Assembly: GCA_017399105.1 (NCBI GenBank)
Contig: JAFQEJ010000052.1
Coordinates: forward strand, 1-64,000
Length of the DNA stretch: 64,000 bases
Source of the DNA: Clostridia bacterium
Lineage (GTDB): Bacteria; Bacillota; Clostridia; Oscillospirales; CAG-272
Direction: 5' to 3'
Part shown: positions 48,984-57,289 of the stretch, one piece after another
Layout: every line of letters begins with the position of its first letter
Numbering within the stretch: position 1 is the first letter of the stretch
Notes under the pieces: model-generated
Database searches by the model: none
What the model saw: only the letters and a program-made list of their open reading frames with translations
Told to the model about the DNA's origin: nothing
Made by a program: the position numbers and the translations under genes

Positions 48984-49097
48984 TAGGGGGAGGGAGATTT
49001 GGGGGATACGGTGCAGGCATCACATCCGATGAACCTCATCTGACGTGATCATCTCTCATTTTAATATTTTTTGTCTGATTTTTCGCAATAATTATCA

Positions 49098-49126
49098 TTG
49101 CCAAATCATGTGAAGTATGGTAATAT
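49098..49126 (+). promoter_or_regulatory. Sigma-A promoter of beta-helix lipoprotein 2
   Basis: -35 TTGCCA (49098-49103), 17-bp spacer, -10 TAATAT (49121-49126). A GCAGC TTTT GCTGC hairpin lies just before the ribosome site GGAAAGGA and might affect initiation. Confidence 0.65.
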
Positions 49127-49189
49127 AATACCATGGCATGGCAGCATGCCGAATTTCAACAAGCAGCTTTTGCTGCGGAAAGGATTCAT

Positions 49190-50818
49190 ATGAAGTATAT
49201 ATTGCAATTTAATAAAATGATGTCGGTTTTTCTCTGTGCGGCAATGCTTTTCTCCTTTGCGGGATGTAATGAGAATGCTGCAGTTCAAAATTCGGCGCAG
49301 AATGAAACGGGGGATGTCAAGGTGTACAATCTTGCAACAGTAAAGGAAAATATCGCCGATTATACCATTGTGCGCGGCGATGCGTCGGACGACAAGATTA
49401 CAGAGGCTTCGGTGCTGCTGCGCAATACCATACGAGATGCCATCGGCGTGGAGCTGACGCTGACCACCGACTGGGACGGCGATGCCGATAACAGCGAACG
49501 GCTTGAGATTCGCGTGGGTAAGACCAACCGCGAAACGACTGCGGCTCCCGAAGAGGGAAAGTTTGTGGTTACAGACGATGAAAATGGTAATATTATTTTG
49601 CTGGGTGCCGATGTCAAGCAGACCGTAAAGGCGGTGGAGGCTTTTTTGGCACAGAACTTCGGTTATGAGCCGCCGGTAAATCAGATTGCTCATAATGTCA
49701 AGGATTACGGTGCTGTCGGTGACGGCGTTGAGGATGATACCGAGGCATTCAAGGCGGCGGTCAAGGCGGCTGAGGCGGACGGACTTCCCGTTTATGTGCC
49801 TGGCGGTCACTATCTTATAAGCGATACCATCGAGCTGAATTCGGTCACTCTCTACGGTCAGGAGCAGGGCGCATGGACTGCAGACTCCTGCGGCCTTCCG
49901 AGAATCGATCAGACCGATATGTATCAGCCGCTCTTCGACGTGCGCTCAGGTTCGCTTGCGGGCGTGAACATTCATGCATCCGGCGTTGCGGGAGATGCCG
50001 AGATGAAGCCTACGGTGCTGATTACCGGTACGGGCGGACGAGTATCCAATTCGCGGATTCATCAGCCTTATATCGGTATTTACACCGATGATACCTCCAA
50101 CCCGGGCAGATGCTTCATTGACAATATCTTTATTGTTGAGGCGAAGGAAATGGGTGTTTATGTTGCCGGTACCTATGATGTGCCTGCGCTTAACAATATC
50201 GAGGTTTGGAACCCGACCGAAACCTGTCCGGTGGCTTTCAAATTCGGTCACAACGATGACCTGAGAGCGGTGAATCTCTTTGCCTTCCGAGCGAATGTGG
50301 GATTCCTCATTGAAGAGACCGAGACGGGCTCCTGTTGGGGAAGCTTTACCAACTGCTCGGTGGACTATACAAGCATTGGCTTCCGTTTCAGCAAGGGAAA
50401 TCATCATGCCACCATCGTGGGCGGTACCTATTGGACGCATCATGTTGCCATCGACGTGACCGAGGACTGCACCGGTTTCATTGCGGCATCCGGCTGTGAG
50501 CTGAAGTCAAACGGTGAGCGCACACTGCGTATTCGTGGCGGAAATACGGTTACCGTCAGCGGCTGTTCGATTATTCACGATTTTGAAACCGAAACACCTG
50601 CTGTATCGGTCAGCGGAGGAAAGGCGGTCAATATCTCGGGCAACACGATTTACAGCCGTCCCACCGTCATTGAAATCACCCACAGGGGAGAGGGCGTTGT
50701 CGGCATCGTGAACAATACGATTTACACCGGCGGCAAGGAGCTGGTCGACAAGTCGAAAAACTGTGTTGTGAAGGTGGACAACATCGTGCTGGAAGGCGCA
50801 TCCTTTACAACCGAGTAA
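49190..50818 (+). CDS. Beta-helix lipoprotein 2 (pectate-lyase-3-like)
   Basis: 542 residues from the Met with AAAGGA upstream. Lipobox FSFAGCN. Residues about 45-155 are the same GH20-N-like domain as in the gene at 41091 (DYTIVRGDASDDK, VELTLTTDWDGDADNSERLE, VGKTNRE). Then a single right-handed beta-helix begins with VKDYGAVGDGVEDDTEAFKAAVKAAEADGLPVYVPGGHYLI (about 168-210), the classical pectate-lyase-3 opening. The former gene has two such helices, so the pair arose by duplication with gain or loss of one helix. Surface-located glycan-active protein; specific activity unknown. Confidence 0.82.
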   Translation: MKYILQFNKMMSVFLCAAMLFSFAGCNENAAVQNSAQNETGDVKVYNLATVKENIADYTIVRGDASDDKITEASVLLRNTIRDAIGVELTLTTDWDGDADNSERLEIRVGKTNRETTAAPEEGKFVVTDDENGNIILLGADVKQTVKAVEAFLAQNFGYEPPVNQIAHNVKDYGAVGDGVEDDTEAFKAAVKAAEADGLPVYVPGGHYLISDTIELNSVTLYGQEQGAWTADSCGLPRIDQTDMYQPLFDVRSGSLAGVNIHASGVAGDAEMKPTVLITGTGGRVSNSRIHQPYIGIYTDDTSNPGRCFIDNIFIVEAKEMGVYVAGTYDVPALNNIEVWNPTETCPVAFKFGHNDDLRAVNLFAFRANVGFLIEETETGSCWGSFTNCSVDYTSIGFRFSKGNHHATIVGGTYWTHHVAIDVTEDCTGFIAASGCELKSNGERTLRIRGGNTVTVSGCSIIHDFETETPAVSVSGGKAVNISGNTIYSRPTVIEITHRGEGVVGIVNNTIYTGGKELVDKSKNCVVKVDNIVLEGASFTTE

Positions 50819-50846
50819 GTATAAACTTCCGATGAAACAGAACAAG

Positions 50847-51007
50847 GGGCTGCTGCAAATTTTTCATTTGCAACAGCCCAGCCACAAAAATTTTCGATTT
50901 TGTGGCGTATATTGATTGGTTTCAGGGCATAAATGTCCTGAAATGGCGGTCTTTGACCGGCAAAATCAATATCAGGGGGCTGACGCATTGCAAATGCGTC
51001 AGTCTTT
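50847..51007 (+). repeat. Multi-hairpin intergenic element, copy 2 (complete)
   Basis: Lies between convergent genes. Parts: leading hairpin 50847-50860/50866-50879 (one mismatch); stem GCCACAAAA/TTTTGTGGC (about 50881-50906); outer stem ATATTGATT/AATCAATAT (50909-50917/50964-50972) enclosing TTTCAGGGCA/TGTCCTGAAA and a CGGTC/GACCG hairpin; closing hairpin GGCTGACGCAT/ATGCGTCAGTC (to 51003) with TTTT. Compared with copy 1, the inner hairpin changes a G-C pair to A-T and another to G-T without breaking pairing. Confidence 0.85.
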
Positions 51008-51013
51008 TGTTCT

Positions 51014-51361
51014 TTATTTGCTCATGAGGCGGGTTCGGATGCGGTAGACGGTATCACGGCTGAGATTCATACATTCAGCCGATTTATCCATTGTGAATCC
51101 CATGATGTAGTAGTATTTGATGAACTCGCGCTCCTGAAGCTTGCGGCGGCGTACACTGGGCGGGCAGTCGTCGGGGACATAATGCTCCAACTCCTCGTTG
51201 AAGGTGCGAAGCAGCTGCTGAAGCTCGGCAACGCGGCTGCGCAATGCTTTTATGTCCTCCTCGCTCCCATAGATGAGGGTGTGCTGAAGTTCGCGCTGCT
51301 TCAGACGCAGCTCGTCGGCATGTTCCTTATAGGCTTCGTATCGGAATTTTGTTTCGGTCAA
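51014..51361 (-). CDS. Small HTH protein, sigma-region-4-like (DUF1492-like)
   Basis: 115 residues from a TTG start placed 5-6 nt behind a strong GGAGGTG; upstream ATG codons in frame lack a site. The N-terminal two-thirds is a probable coiled coil (ADELRLKQRELQH...IKALRSRVAELQQLLRTFNEELEHY). The C-terminus EREFIKYYYIMGFTMDKSAECMNLSRDTVYRIRTRLM is a sigma-70 region 4-like HTH, as in phage-derived late-gene regulators of Firmicutes. Second gene of a LexA-box operon. Function unknown. Confidence 0.7.
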   Translation of the reverse strand: MTETKFRYEAYKEHADELRLKQRELQHTLIYGSEEDIKALRSRVAELQQLLRTFNEELEHYVPDDCPPSVRRRKLQEREFIKYYYIMGFTMDKSAECMNLSRDTVYRIRTRLMSK

Positions 51362-51387
51362 GATATCACCTCCAATGACATTCTGAA

Positions 51388-51594
51388 TCAAAGGGCATAA
51401 TAGCCGAGGCATGTGAGCAGCTCGGCGGTATCCGACAGATCGCAGAGCACAAGCAGCTCCTCAATGTTCATCGCATTCAGGCATTTCCTGCAGATGGCCT
51501 CGCCTTCCGGGGTCAGCACGCCCTCTATGACGGCACCGCCGCAGATTATGCAGGTATGACGGGCGCCTTCGTTTTCGTTTCTCTCTTCGTACAC
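51388..51594 (-). CDS. Small zinc-ribbon protein
   Basis: 68 residues. Two CxxC pairs (CIICGGAV...AICRKCLNAM, residues about 15-38) should bind one zinc; an acidic, Leu-rich tail follows (MNIEELLVLCDLSDTAELLTCLGYYAL). First gene behind a LexA box, 26 nt ahead of the HTH gene. No family recognised; small size and partner recall phage-type regulatory genes. Confidence 0.6.
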   Translation of the reverse strand: MYEERNENEGARHTCIICGGAVIEGVLTPEGEAICRKCLNAMNIEELLVLCDLSDTAELLTCLGYYAL

Positions 51595-51651
51595 TTGAAA
51601 CCATCCTTTCTTTTTGGGTTTATCTTTCAGATGAACAGCAGCTTCATAAAA

Positions 51652-51665
51652 AGAACAAATGTTCG
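51652..51665 (-). promoter_or_regulatory. LexA (DinR) box
   Basis: Minus-strand CGAACATTTGTTCT matches the Gram-positive SOS consensus CGAAC-N4-GTTCG in 9 of 10 defined positions. It lies 13 bp downstream of the -10 box, over the expected transcription start, where LexA would block initiation. Confidence 0.75.
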
Positions 51666-51678
51666 TATCTGTGGGTTG

Positions 51679-51707
51679 AGTATAGCACAGGTCGTTGTCT
51701 TAAACAA
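51679..51707 (-). promoter_or_regulatory. Sigma-A promoter of the zinc-ribbon/HTH operon
   Basis: Minus strand -35 TTGTTT (51707-51702), 17-bp spacer, -10 TATACT (51684-51679). Confidence 0.7.
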
Positions 51708-51924
51708 TAGCAAAAATTGAGTATTTACAGAAAATTAATAATGTGCCGTAAATGTCAAAAAGTTTACTTAAAAACTGTGCAAAATGACAGCAAGATAACA
51801 AAAATGAGAAAAGATTGTGCAAAATGCCAAGGCGTAGAAAAATGAGTTAAAAAATTGTGAGAAGTGCACAAAAGTGCGGTGGCAATTTATAAAAATGTCT
51901 CAAAAAAACGGAGCAGGGCACCAT

Positions 51925-51939
51925 GTAAATAATATTTAC
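51925..51939. promoter_or_regulatory. Operator-like palindrome 1 of 3
   Basis: GTAAATA-A-TATTTAC, a perfect odd-length palindrome. It lies about 220 bp upstream of the promoter of the 52-kb transport operon. The surrounding 51.7-52.15 kb is AT-rich and without genes. Confidence 0.6.
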
Positions 51940-52008
51940 CCGTCTGTTATGTGACCGCAATATGAAGCTTTTCAGAAGCAAATGTGACTGTATTCGGTGG
52001 ATACATGG

Positions 52009-52023
52009 GTAAATAATGTTTAC
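52009..52023. promoter_or_regulatory. Operator-like palindrome 2 of 3
   Basis: GTAAATA-A-TGTTTAC, one base from perfect symmetry, centred 84 bp after copy 1. GGCTGATAT follows at 52039-52047, 16 nt after the palindrome. Confidence 0.6.
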
Positions 52024-52083
52024 TATCTCGAAGAAATCGGCTGATATCAAGAGATTTTACCTTCATTTTGGTTCTTTTGAATG

Positions 52084-52098
52084 GTAAATATAATCTAC
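52084..52098. promoter_or_regulatory. Operator-like palindrome 3 of 3
   Basis: GTAAATA-T-AATCTAC, less symmetric, centred 75 bp after copy 2 and 63 bp before the -35 box. GGCTGATAT again follows 16 nt later (52114-52122), so copies 2 and 3 belong to a diverged 75-bp direct repeat. Confidence 0.5.
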
Positions 52099-52160
52099 CC
52101 TTCGGCGAAAAATGGCTGATATATAAAGAAAATAAGCGAAAAACGCACTTTCGGGCACTA

Positions 52161-52189
52161 TTGACAATTATTTATTGATATGATATCAT
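52161..52189 (+). promoter_or_regulatory. Sigma-A promoter of the 52-64 kb operon
   Basis: -35 TTGACA (52161-52166), 17-bp spacer, -10 TATCAT (52184-52189). Confidence 0.8.
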
Positions 52190-52196
52190 ATTTGCG

Positions 52197-52456
52197 TTAA
52201 ACCATAAATATGGGTGAACTGTCTCTATTCGGCTCTGACACCGGATAGCTGCGCTCTCCCATGCTTTTTGGTTGCATTTTATATGGCAAATCTTTGCCGG
52301 AGCGATCAAGCCACGCGCCGGCAGCGGGTATGCCTGCATGTGCGACGATATGCTGTATGGAAAAAACGTCGGTTTTCTTCCATATATTATATAGGACACG
52401 CAGCGGTGTGCCCACAGCATCATCCAATCAAAATCTTGGTAGGAGGAAAAAGATCA
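52197..52456 (+). other. Long structured 5' leader of the transport operon
   Basis: About 260 nt between the expected transcription start and the ATG, GC-richer than the promoter region. Visible stems: GGCAAA/TTTGCC (about 52284-52297), GGCA...TGCC (about 52320-52334), and a strong TATGGAA-AAAAC/GTTTT-TTCCATA hairpin (52356-52384). I cannot match it to a known riboswitch. AGGAGGAAAA precedes the ATG. Confidence 0.5.
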
Positions 52457-55399
52457 ATGAACAAATCGAGATTTACAAAGCTTCTTTCGCTGATGCTTGC
52501 GCTTGTGATGATCCTCGGTTCTCTTTCGATCTCTGTATCTGCGGCTGAAGATACAGAGAGTGCACAGGCTTCTGTGGAAGCTACCGCACTGACCGAGCTT
52601 CTGACCGCGATCAAGTACGCAGAGTATGAAGCAAAGTATGCTGCTGAAGCGAAAGCGACATCGACGGTTACCATCGACGCGCTTAAGTATGACGCAGACA
52701 ACACCAACGCCGCCGTAAAAACAGAGACTTACGACGGTACCAAGGGCCTTTATCTCCCTGCGGAGGGTAAGGTTTCCTGGAAGGTCAACGTGCCCGCGAC
52801 CGGCAAGTATATGATTGAAGTCGTATACTACCCCGTTGAAGGTAAGGCTACCTCTATTGAGCGCTCTTTCTTCATCGACGGCAAGGTTCCTTTCTATGAA
52901 TCCCGCTTCCTTTCCTTTACAAAGGTTTGGTCAGACAACCTTGAAGAGGACGGAACATTCAAGAAGGATATCAACGGCAACGAGATCAAGCCCACTAAGG
53001 TACAGACACCCGCTTGGAGAACCGCGGAATTCAAGGATTCCACCGGTGCTCATGTTTACCCCTTCGAATACTTCTTCGAAAAGGGCGAGCATACCCTCAC
53101 TCTTGAGGCTCAGCGTGAGTCCATGGCCGTCGCCGAGATCATTCTGAGACCTGTAGATGAGCTTCTCACCTATGAGGAATATCTCGCCGAAAAGAAAGCA
53201 GCAGGTGCCACTGAGGTTTCTCTCGCAGAGCCTCTCCGCTACGCAGCGGAAAAAACACTAAACACCTCCGACCAGACAATATACCCCATTAACGACAGAA
53301 CTTCCTACATTACGGAGCCCCAGGACCCTGCAAAGGTTCTCCTCAACTCTATCGGCGGCACCAAGTGGCAGACCGTCGGTCAGTGGGTCAGCTATGAGGT
53401 AGAGGTTCCCCAGGCAGGTCTTTATAAGATCGTTACAAGATTTAAGCAGGACACCCTCGACGGTATGTTCACATCCCGTGCCGTCAAGATCAACGGTGAG
53501 ATCCCCTTCGACGAAGCGCAGTATCTCCAGTTCAACTACGGTGATACCTGGCAGACTGCCGCGCTCGGTGCAGGTGAGACAGAGTATCTCTTCTACCTCG
53601 AGGAAGGCAAGAACACTATCGAGCTTGAAATCGTGCTCGGTAATATGGCTGACATCATCCGTCAGGTTGATGAGAGCCTTAAGATCATCACTGCGGCTTA
53701 TACCAAGATCCTGATGATCACCGGTGCTTCCCCCGACAGCTACCGTGACTACGGTTTCTACCGTATCATCCCCGATGAGATCGACGACCTGCTCGAAGAG
53801 AGCGAGCGTCTCTACAGTCTCTCCGCTCAGTTTGAAGAGATCACCGGCGCCAAGGGTTCCTATGTAGCAACTCTTGACAAGGTCGCTCTCCTTCTCGAGC
53901 GTATGGGTTCGGAAGAGGATGAGGTTGCGAAGAACCTGACCAACCTGAAGAGCAACATCGGTACACTCGGTACCTGGCTGCTCAATGCGAAGAACCAGCC
54001 TCTCGAGCTCGACTACATCCAGATCGATGCTGCAGACGCTAAGCTTCCCAAGGCAAACGCAAACTTCTTCCAGGCTGCATGGTATGAAATTTCCATGTTT
54101 ATTTCTTCCTTCGTGTCCGACTACAACACCCTCGGCGCTATGACTGAGGTTGATGTTGCCGACACCGTTGAAGTATGGACTGCTACCGGTCGTGACCAGG
54201 CGCAGATCATTCGTACTCTGATCAACAACAACTACACTCCCAACTCGGGCATCAATGTCACCCTGAAGCTGGTTGCAGCAGGTTCGCTGCTTCCTTCGGT
54301 TCTTGCGGGCGTAGGTCCTGATGTATCACTGCAGGAGGCTTCCGGTAACATCATCAACTGGGCTATTCGAAGCGCGGTTGTTGAAATCCAGGATTTTGAA
54401 GGCTTCGACGAAGCTGCTTCCTGGTTCTCCGAGTCTGCAATGATTCCTCTGACTCTTTACGGCAAGGCATACGGTCTGCCTGTAACTCAGGACTTCTCGA
54501 TGATGTTCTATCGCGCTGATATCTTCAATCAGCTCGGTATCGAACCTCCCAAGACCTGGGATGACTTCTATGCAATCATTCCTGTTCTCCAGAACAACAA
54601 CATGGAGGTTGCCTTCCCCAGCAAGCTGGCCGGTGAGAACCTCTTCCTCTATCAGCTGGGCGGTGAGCTTTATGCAGACGATGGTATGAGAATCAACCTC
54701 GACTCCAATAAGGCTCTGGAAGCATTCTCTACGCTTTGCTCCTTCTTCCAGCAGTATAAGTTCCCGCTTACTTATGACTTCCCGAACCGCTTCCGTACAG
54801 GTGAAATGCCGATCGGTATTGTAGGCTACACCTCTTACACACAGCTGTCGGTTTACGCTCCCGAAATTAAGGGTCTTTGGGAATTTGTAGCGCTTCCCGG
54901 TTATCTCCAGGAGGACGGTACAATCAATAATGTATCCACTTCTGCTGTTACCGGTATCGTTATGATGAATGGCGTATCGAATCCCGAAAATACCTGGGAC
55001 TTCATGAAATGGTTTGTTTCGGCTGACGCTCAGTCCGAGTATGCAAACGAATTGACCGCTCTTCTCGGTACCGTGTCCAAGCACAATACCGCGAACATCA
55101 AGTCTCTCGAAGCACTGCCCTGGACAACAAACGAACTGAAGGCGCTTCAGTCGCAGTTCTACAATCTCGCTGCAATTCCCGAATATCCGGGCGGATATAT
55201 CATTGACCGTTACGTCAACTTCGCTTTCATGGATGTTTACAACAACAACGCAGATCCTGTTGAGTCGATGCTTGACAACATCACCGAGATCAACAAGGAA
55301 ATCTCCAGAAAGCGTCTCGAGTTCGGTCTTGAAGCTTACGAGATCAGTTACTCCACCAACTTCACCGAGAGTATCGATGATGCGGAGAGCGCAGAATAA
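52457..55399 (+). CDS. Extracellular solute-binding protein with two N-terminal carbohydrate-binding-like domains
   Basis: 980 residues, more than twice the usual size of a sugar-binding protein. Signal peptide about 1-33 (ISVSAAED; no lipobox Cys). Two jelly-roll, CBM6/35-like domains follow: about 60-235 (GKVSWKVNVPATGKYMIEVVYYP, GEHTLTLEA) and about 260-400 (GQWVSYEVEVPQAGLYKIVTRFK, GKNTIELEIVLG). After a helical linker, residues about 570-960 are an SBP_bac_1-type domain (VEVWTATGRDQAQIIRTLI, LPVTQDFSMMFYRADIFNQLGIEPPKTWDDF, NPENTWDFMKWFVSADAQSEYANE). It should capture an oligosaccharide outside the membrane for the permeases encoded next. The first Met with AGGAGG was chosen over longer in-frame starts in the leader. 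Confidence 0.85.
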   Translation: MNKSRFTKLLSLMLALVMILGSLSISVSAAEDTESAQASVEATALTELLTAIKYAEYEAKYAAEAKATSTVTIDALKYDADNTNAAVKTETYDGTKGLYLPAEGKVSWKVNVPATGKYMIEVVYYPVEGKATSIERSFFIDGKVPFYESRFLSFTKVWSDNLEEDGTFKKDINGNEIKPTKVQTPAWRTAEFKDSTGAHVYPFEYFFEKGEHTLTLEAQRESMAVAEIILRPVDELLTYEEYLAEKKAAGATEVSLAEPLRYAAEKTLNTSDQTIYPINDRTSYITEPQDPAKVLLNSIGGTKWQTVGQWVSYEVEVPQAGLYKIVTRFKQDTLDGMFTSRAVKINGEIPFDEAQYLQFNYGDTWQTAALGAGETEYLFYLEEGKNTIELEIVLGNMADIIRQVDESLKIITAAYTKILMITGASPDSYRDYGFYRIIPDEIDDLLEESERLYSLSAQFEEITGAKGSYVATLDKVALLLERMGSEEDEVAKNLTNLKSNIGTLGTWLLNAKNQPLELDYIQIDAADAKLPKANANFFQAAWYEISMFISSFVSDYNTLGAMTEVDVADTVEVWTATGRDQAQIIRTLINNNYTPNSGINVTLKLVAAGSLLPSVLAGVGPDVSLQEASGNIINWAIRSAVVEIQDFEGFDEAASWFSESAMIPLTLYGKAYGLPVTQDFSMMFYRADIFNQLGIEPPKTWDDFYAIIPVLQNNNMEVAFPSKLAGENLFLYQLGGELYADDGMRINLDSNKALEAFSTLCSFFQQYKFPLTYDFPNRFRTGEMPIGIVGYTSYTQLSVYAPEIKGLWEFVALPGYLQEDGTINNVSTSAVTGIVMMNGVSNPENTWDFMKWFVSADAQSEYANELTALLGTVSKHNTANIKSLEALPWTTNELKALQSQFYNLAAIPEYPGGYIIDRYVNFAFMDVYNNNADPVESMLDNITEINKEISRKRLEFGLEAYEISYSTNFTESIDDAESAE

Positions 55400-55443
55400 A
55401 ATTCCCGGTTTACTTCATGAAATCTGATAAGGAGTGAAATACA

Positions 55444-56400
55444 ATGTCAGAAAATACGGCTGCAAAGGAAGTCAAGAGACCTACAGCGCGTAAGGATATG
55501 ACAATGGCTCAGTGGACTCTGAAGGAAATGAAGAGAAACAAGGTCGCGTACGTCATGATCGCCCCCTTCTTCCTCATTTTTACTACCTTCACCGTCGTGC
55601 CGGTTATCCTGTCGCTGGCTCTCAGCTTCACGACTTTCAACATGCTCGAGATGCCGGATTTCATCTTCATGGACAACTACATCCGTCTGTTCCTGGATGA
55701 TGACATCTTCATCACGGCTGTTCAGAACACCCTGATCTTCGCGGCGATTACAGGTCCTGTATCCTACATCCTGTCCTTCGTCATCGCGTGGTTCATCAAT
55801 GAACTTGCTCCCAAGATGAGAGCGTTCGTAACGCTGATCTTCTACTCACCGAGTATCTCGGGTGCGGTATACATGATCTGGGGCGTCATCTTCTCGGGTG
55901 ATACCTACGGTTACGTCAACGGTATGCTCATCAACCTCGGCTTCATCACAGAGCCGATTCAGTTCTTCCAGAACGCAACCTATGTTATGCCTCTGTGTAT
56001 CGTCGTCGCGCTCTGGACCTCGCTCGGTACCGCGTTTCTTTCCTTTATCGCGGGTCTTCAGATCGTCGACCGTTCCCTCTATGAGGCAGGCGCAGTTGAC
56101 GGTGTCAAGAACCGTTGGCAGGAGCTTTGGTACATCACCCTTCCTTCTATGAAGGAACAGCTTATGTTCGGTGCGGTCATGTCGATCACCGGCTCCTTCG
56201 GTTTCGGTGGTATCGTAACAGCTCTGGCAGGCTTCCCGTCTGTTGACTACTGTGCATGGACCATTCAGCACCATCTCGAGGACTACGGCGGACAGCGTTT
56301 CGAGGTTGGTTATGCCTCTGCAATAGCAACCGTGCTCTTCGCCATGATGTTCGGCTGTAACATCGTGATCAAGAAATTACTTGCAAAGGTGGGACAATAA
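55444..56400 (+). CDS. Sugar ABC transporter permease, MalF-like (pair 1)
   Basis: 318 residues, about six membrane helices after a cytoplasmic N-terminus. The EAA loop that contacts the ATPase is YEAGAVDGVKNRWQELWYITLPSMKEQL (about 215-242). The start has an AAGGAG site, 44 nt behind the solute-binding protein. Pairs with the next gene, 2 nt downstream. Confidence 0.92.
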   Translation: MSENTAAKEVKRPTARKDMTMAQWTLKEMKRNKVAYVMIAPFFLIFTTFTVVPVILSLALSFTTFNMLEMPDFIFMDNYIRLFLDDDIFITAVQNTLIFAAITGPVSYILSFVIAWFINELAPKMRAFVTLIFYSPSISGAVYMIWGVIFSGDTYGYVNGMLINLGFITEPIQFFQNATYVMPLCIVVALWTSLGTAFLSFIAGLQIVDRSLYEAGAVDGVKNRWQELWYITLPSMKEQLMFGAVMSITGSFGFGGIVTALAGFPSVDYCAWTIQHHLEDYGGQRFEVGYASAIATVLFAMMFGCNIVIKKLLAKVGQ

Positions 56401-56402
56401 TT

Positions 56403-57275
56403 ATGGCTAAATTAAGAACCAGAAAACACGCCGTTGTCCTTAACCGTTCGGTCGGAGGCGACGTGGGAATCAATACGTTCCTCATTCTCATGGGTGCGTT
56501 CATGTTCCTTCCGATGCTTTACACGCTGATGCAGTCGCTCAAGCCTCTGGATGAGCTGTGGGCATTCCCTCCCCGCTTCTATGTAACAAGCCCGACACTG
56601 AAGAACTTCGGTGACCTCTTCCGACTGATGGGTACCTCCTGGGTTCCCTTCTCCCGTTACATTTTCAACACCATTCTGATCGCAGTCGGCGGTACCTTCG
56701 GTAACCTGATGCTCGGCTCGATGGCTGCTTACGCGCTTGCTAAGATCAAGTTCCCCGGACGCGGCTGGATGTTCCAGATGGTCGTCCTCTCGCTGATGTT
56801 CAACGCTACCGTTGCCGGTATCGCGAACTTCATCATCATGTCCGCTCTCGGCTGGGTTGATACATACCTCGCAATCATCATCCCTGCATGGGGCTCCACA
56901 CTCGGTCTTTACCTCATGAAGCAGTTTATGGAATCTTCTGTTTCGGATGCGGTTCTCGAATCTGCCCGTCTGGACGGTGCTTCCGAGTTCTACACCTTCT
57001 GGAAGATCGCGATGCCGATGGTTAAGCCCGCTTGGCTTACTCTGATCGTGTACTCCTTCCAGGGACTCTGGAACTCCGGTGCTTCCATTTATGTTTACTC
57101 TGAGGAGCTCAAGACCTTCAACTACGCTATCGGTCAGATTCTCGCCGGCGGTATTGTCCGTGCAGGTGCGGGTGCTGCTTCCACAGTCGTTATGATGGCT
57201 GTGCCGATCGCCGTCTTCGTCATCTCTCAGAGTAACATCATCGAGACCATGGCGTCGTCCGGTATGAAAGACTAA
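56403..57275 (+). CDS. Sugar ABC transporter permease, MalG-like (pair 1)
   Basis: 290 residues, six helices. EAA loop LESARLDGASEFYTFWKIAMPMVKPAW (about 182-208). MalG-like start (NTFLILMGAFMFLPMLYTLMQSLKPLDELWAFPPRF). No ATPase gene is seen in the operon within the window; many Firmicutes sugar importers share a distant MsmX-type ATPase. Confidence 0.92.
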   Translation: MAKLRTRKHAVVLNRSVGGDVGINTFLILMGAFMFLPMLYTLMQSLKPLDELWAFPPRFYVTSPTLKNFGDLFRLMGTSWVPFSRYIFNTILIAVGGTFGNLMLGSMAAYALAKIKFPGRGWMFQMVVLSLMFNATVAGIANFIIMSALGWVDTYLAIIIPAWGSTLGLYLMKQFMESSVSDAVLESARLDGASEFYTFWKIAMPMVKPAWLTLIVYSFQGLWNSGASIYVYSEELKTFNYAIGQILAGGIVRAGAGAASTVVMMAVPIAVFVISQSNIIETMASSGMKD

Positions 57276-57289
57276 GGGGGTACTGAAGA

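Noticed and set aside
51014..51594. Prophage remnant
   Set aside because: Two small regulator-like genes alone; no integrase, capsid, portal, lysis or att repeats were seen nearby.
51925..52098. CRISPR-like array from the three spaced palindromes
   Set aside because: Only three diverged 15-bp units with long unequal AT-rich spacers; operator sites explain them better. No cas genes.
52284..52340. Cyclic-di-GMP-type riboswitch in the transport-operon leader
   Set aside because: GGCAGCGGGTATGCC faintly recalls the second helix of GEMM-I, but the rest of the conserved core and the tetraloop receptor are absent.
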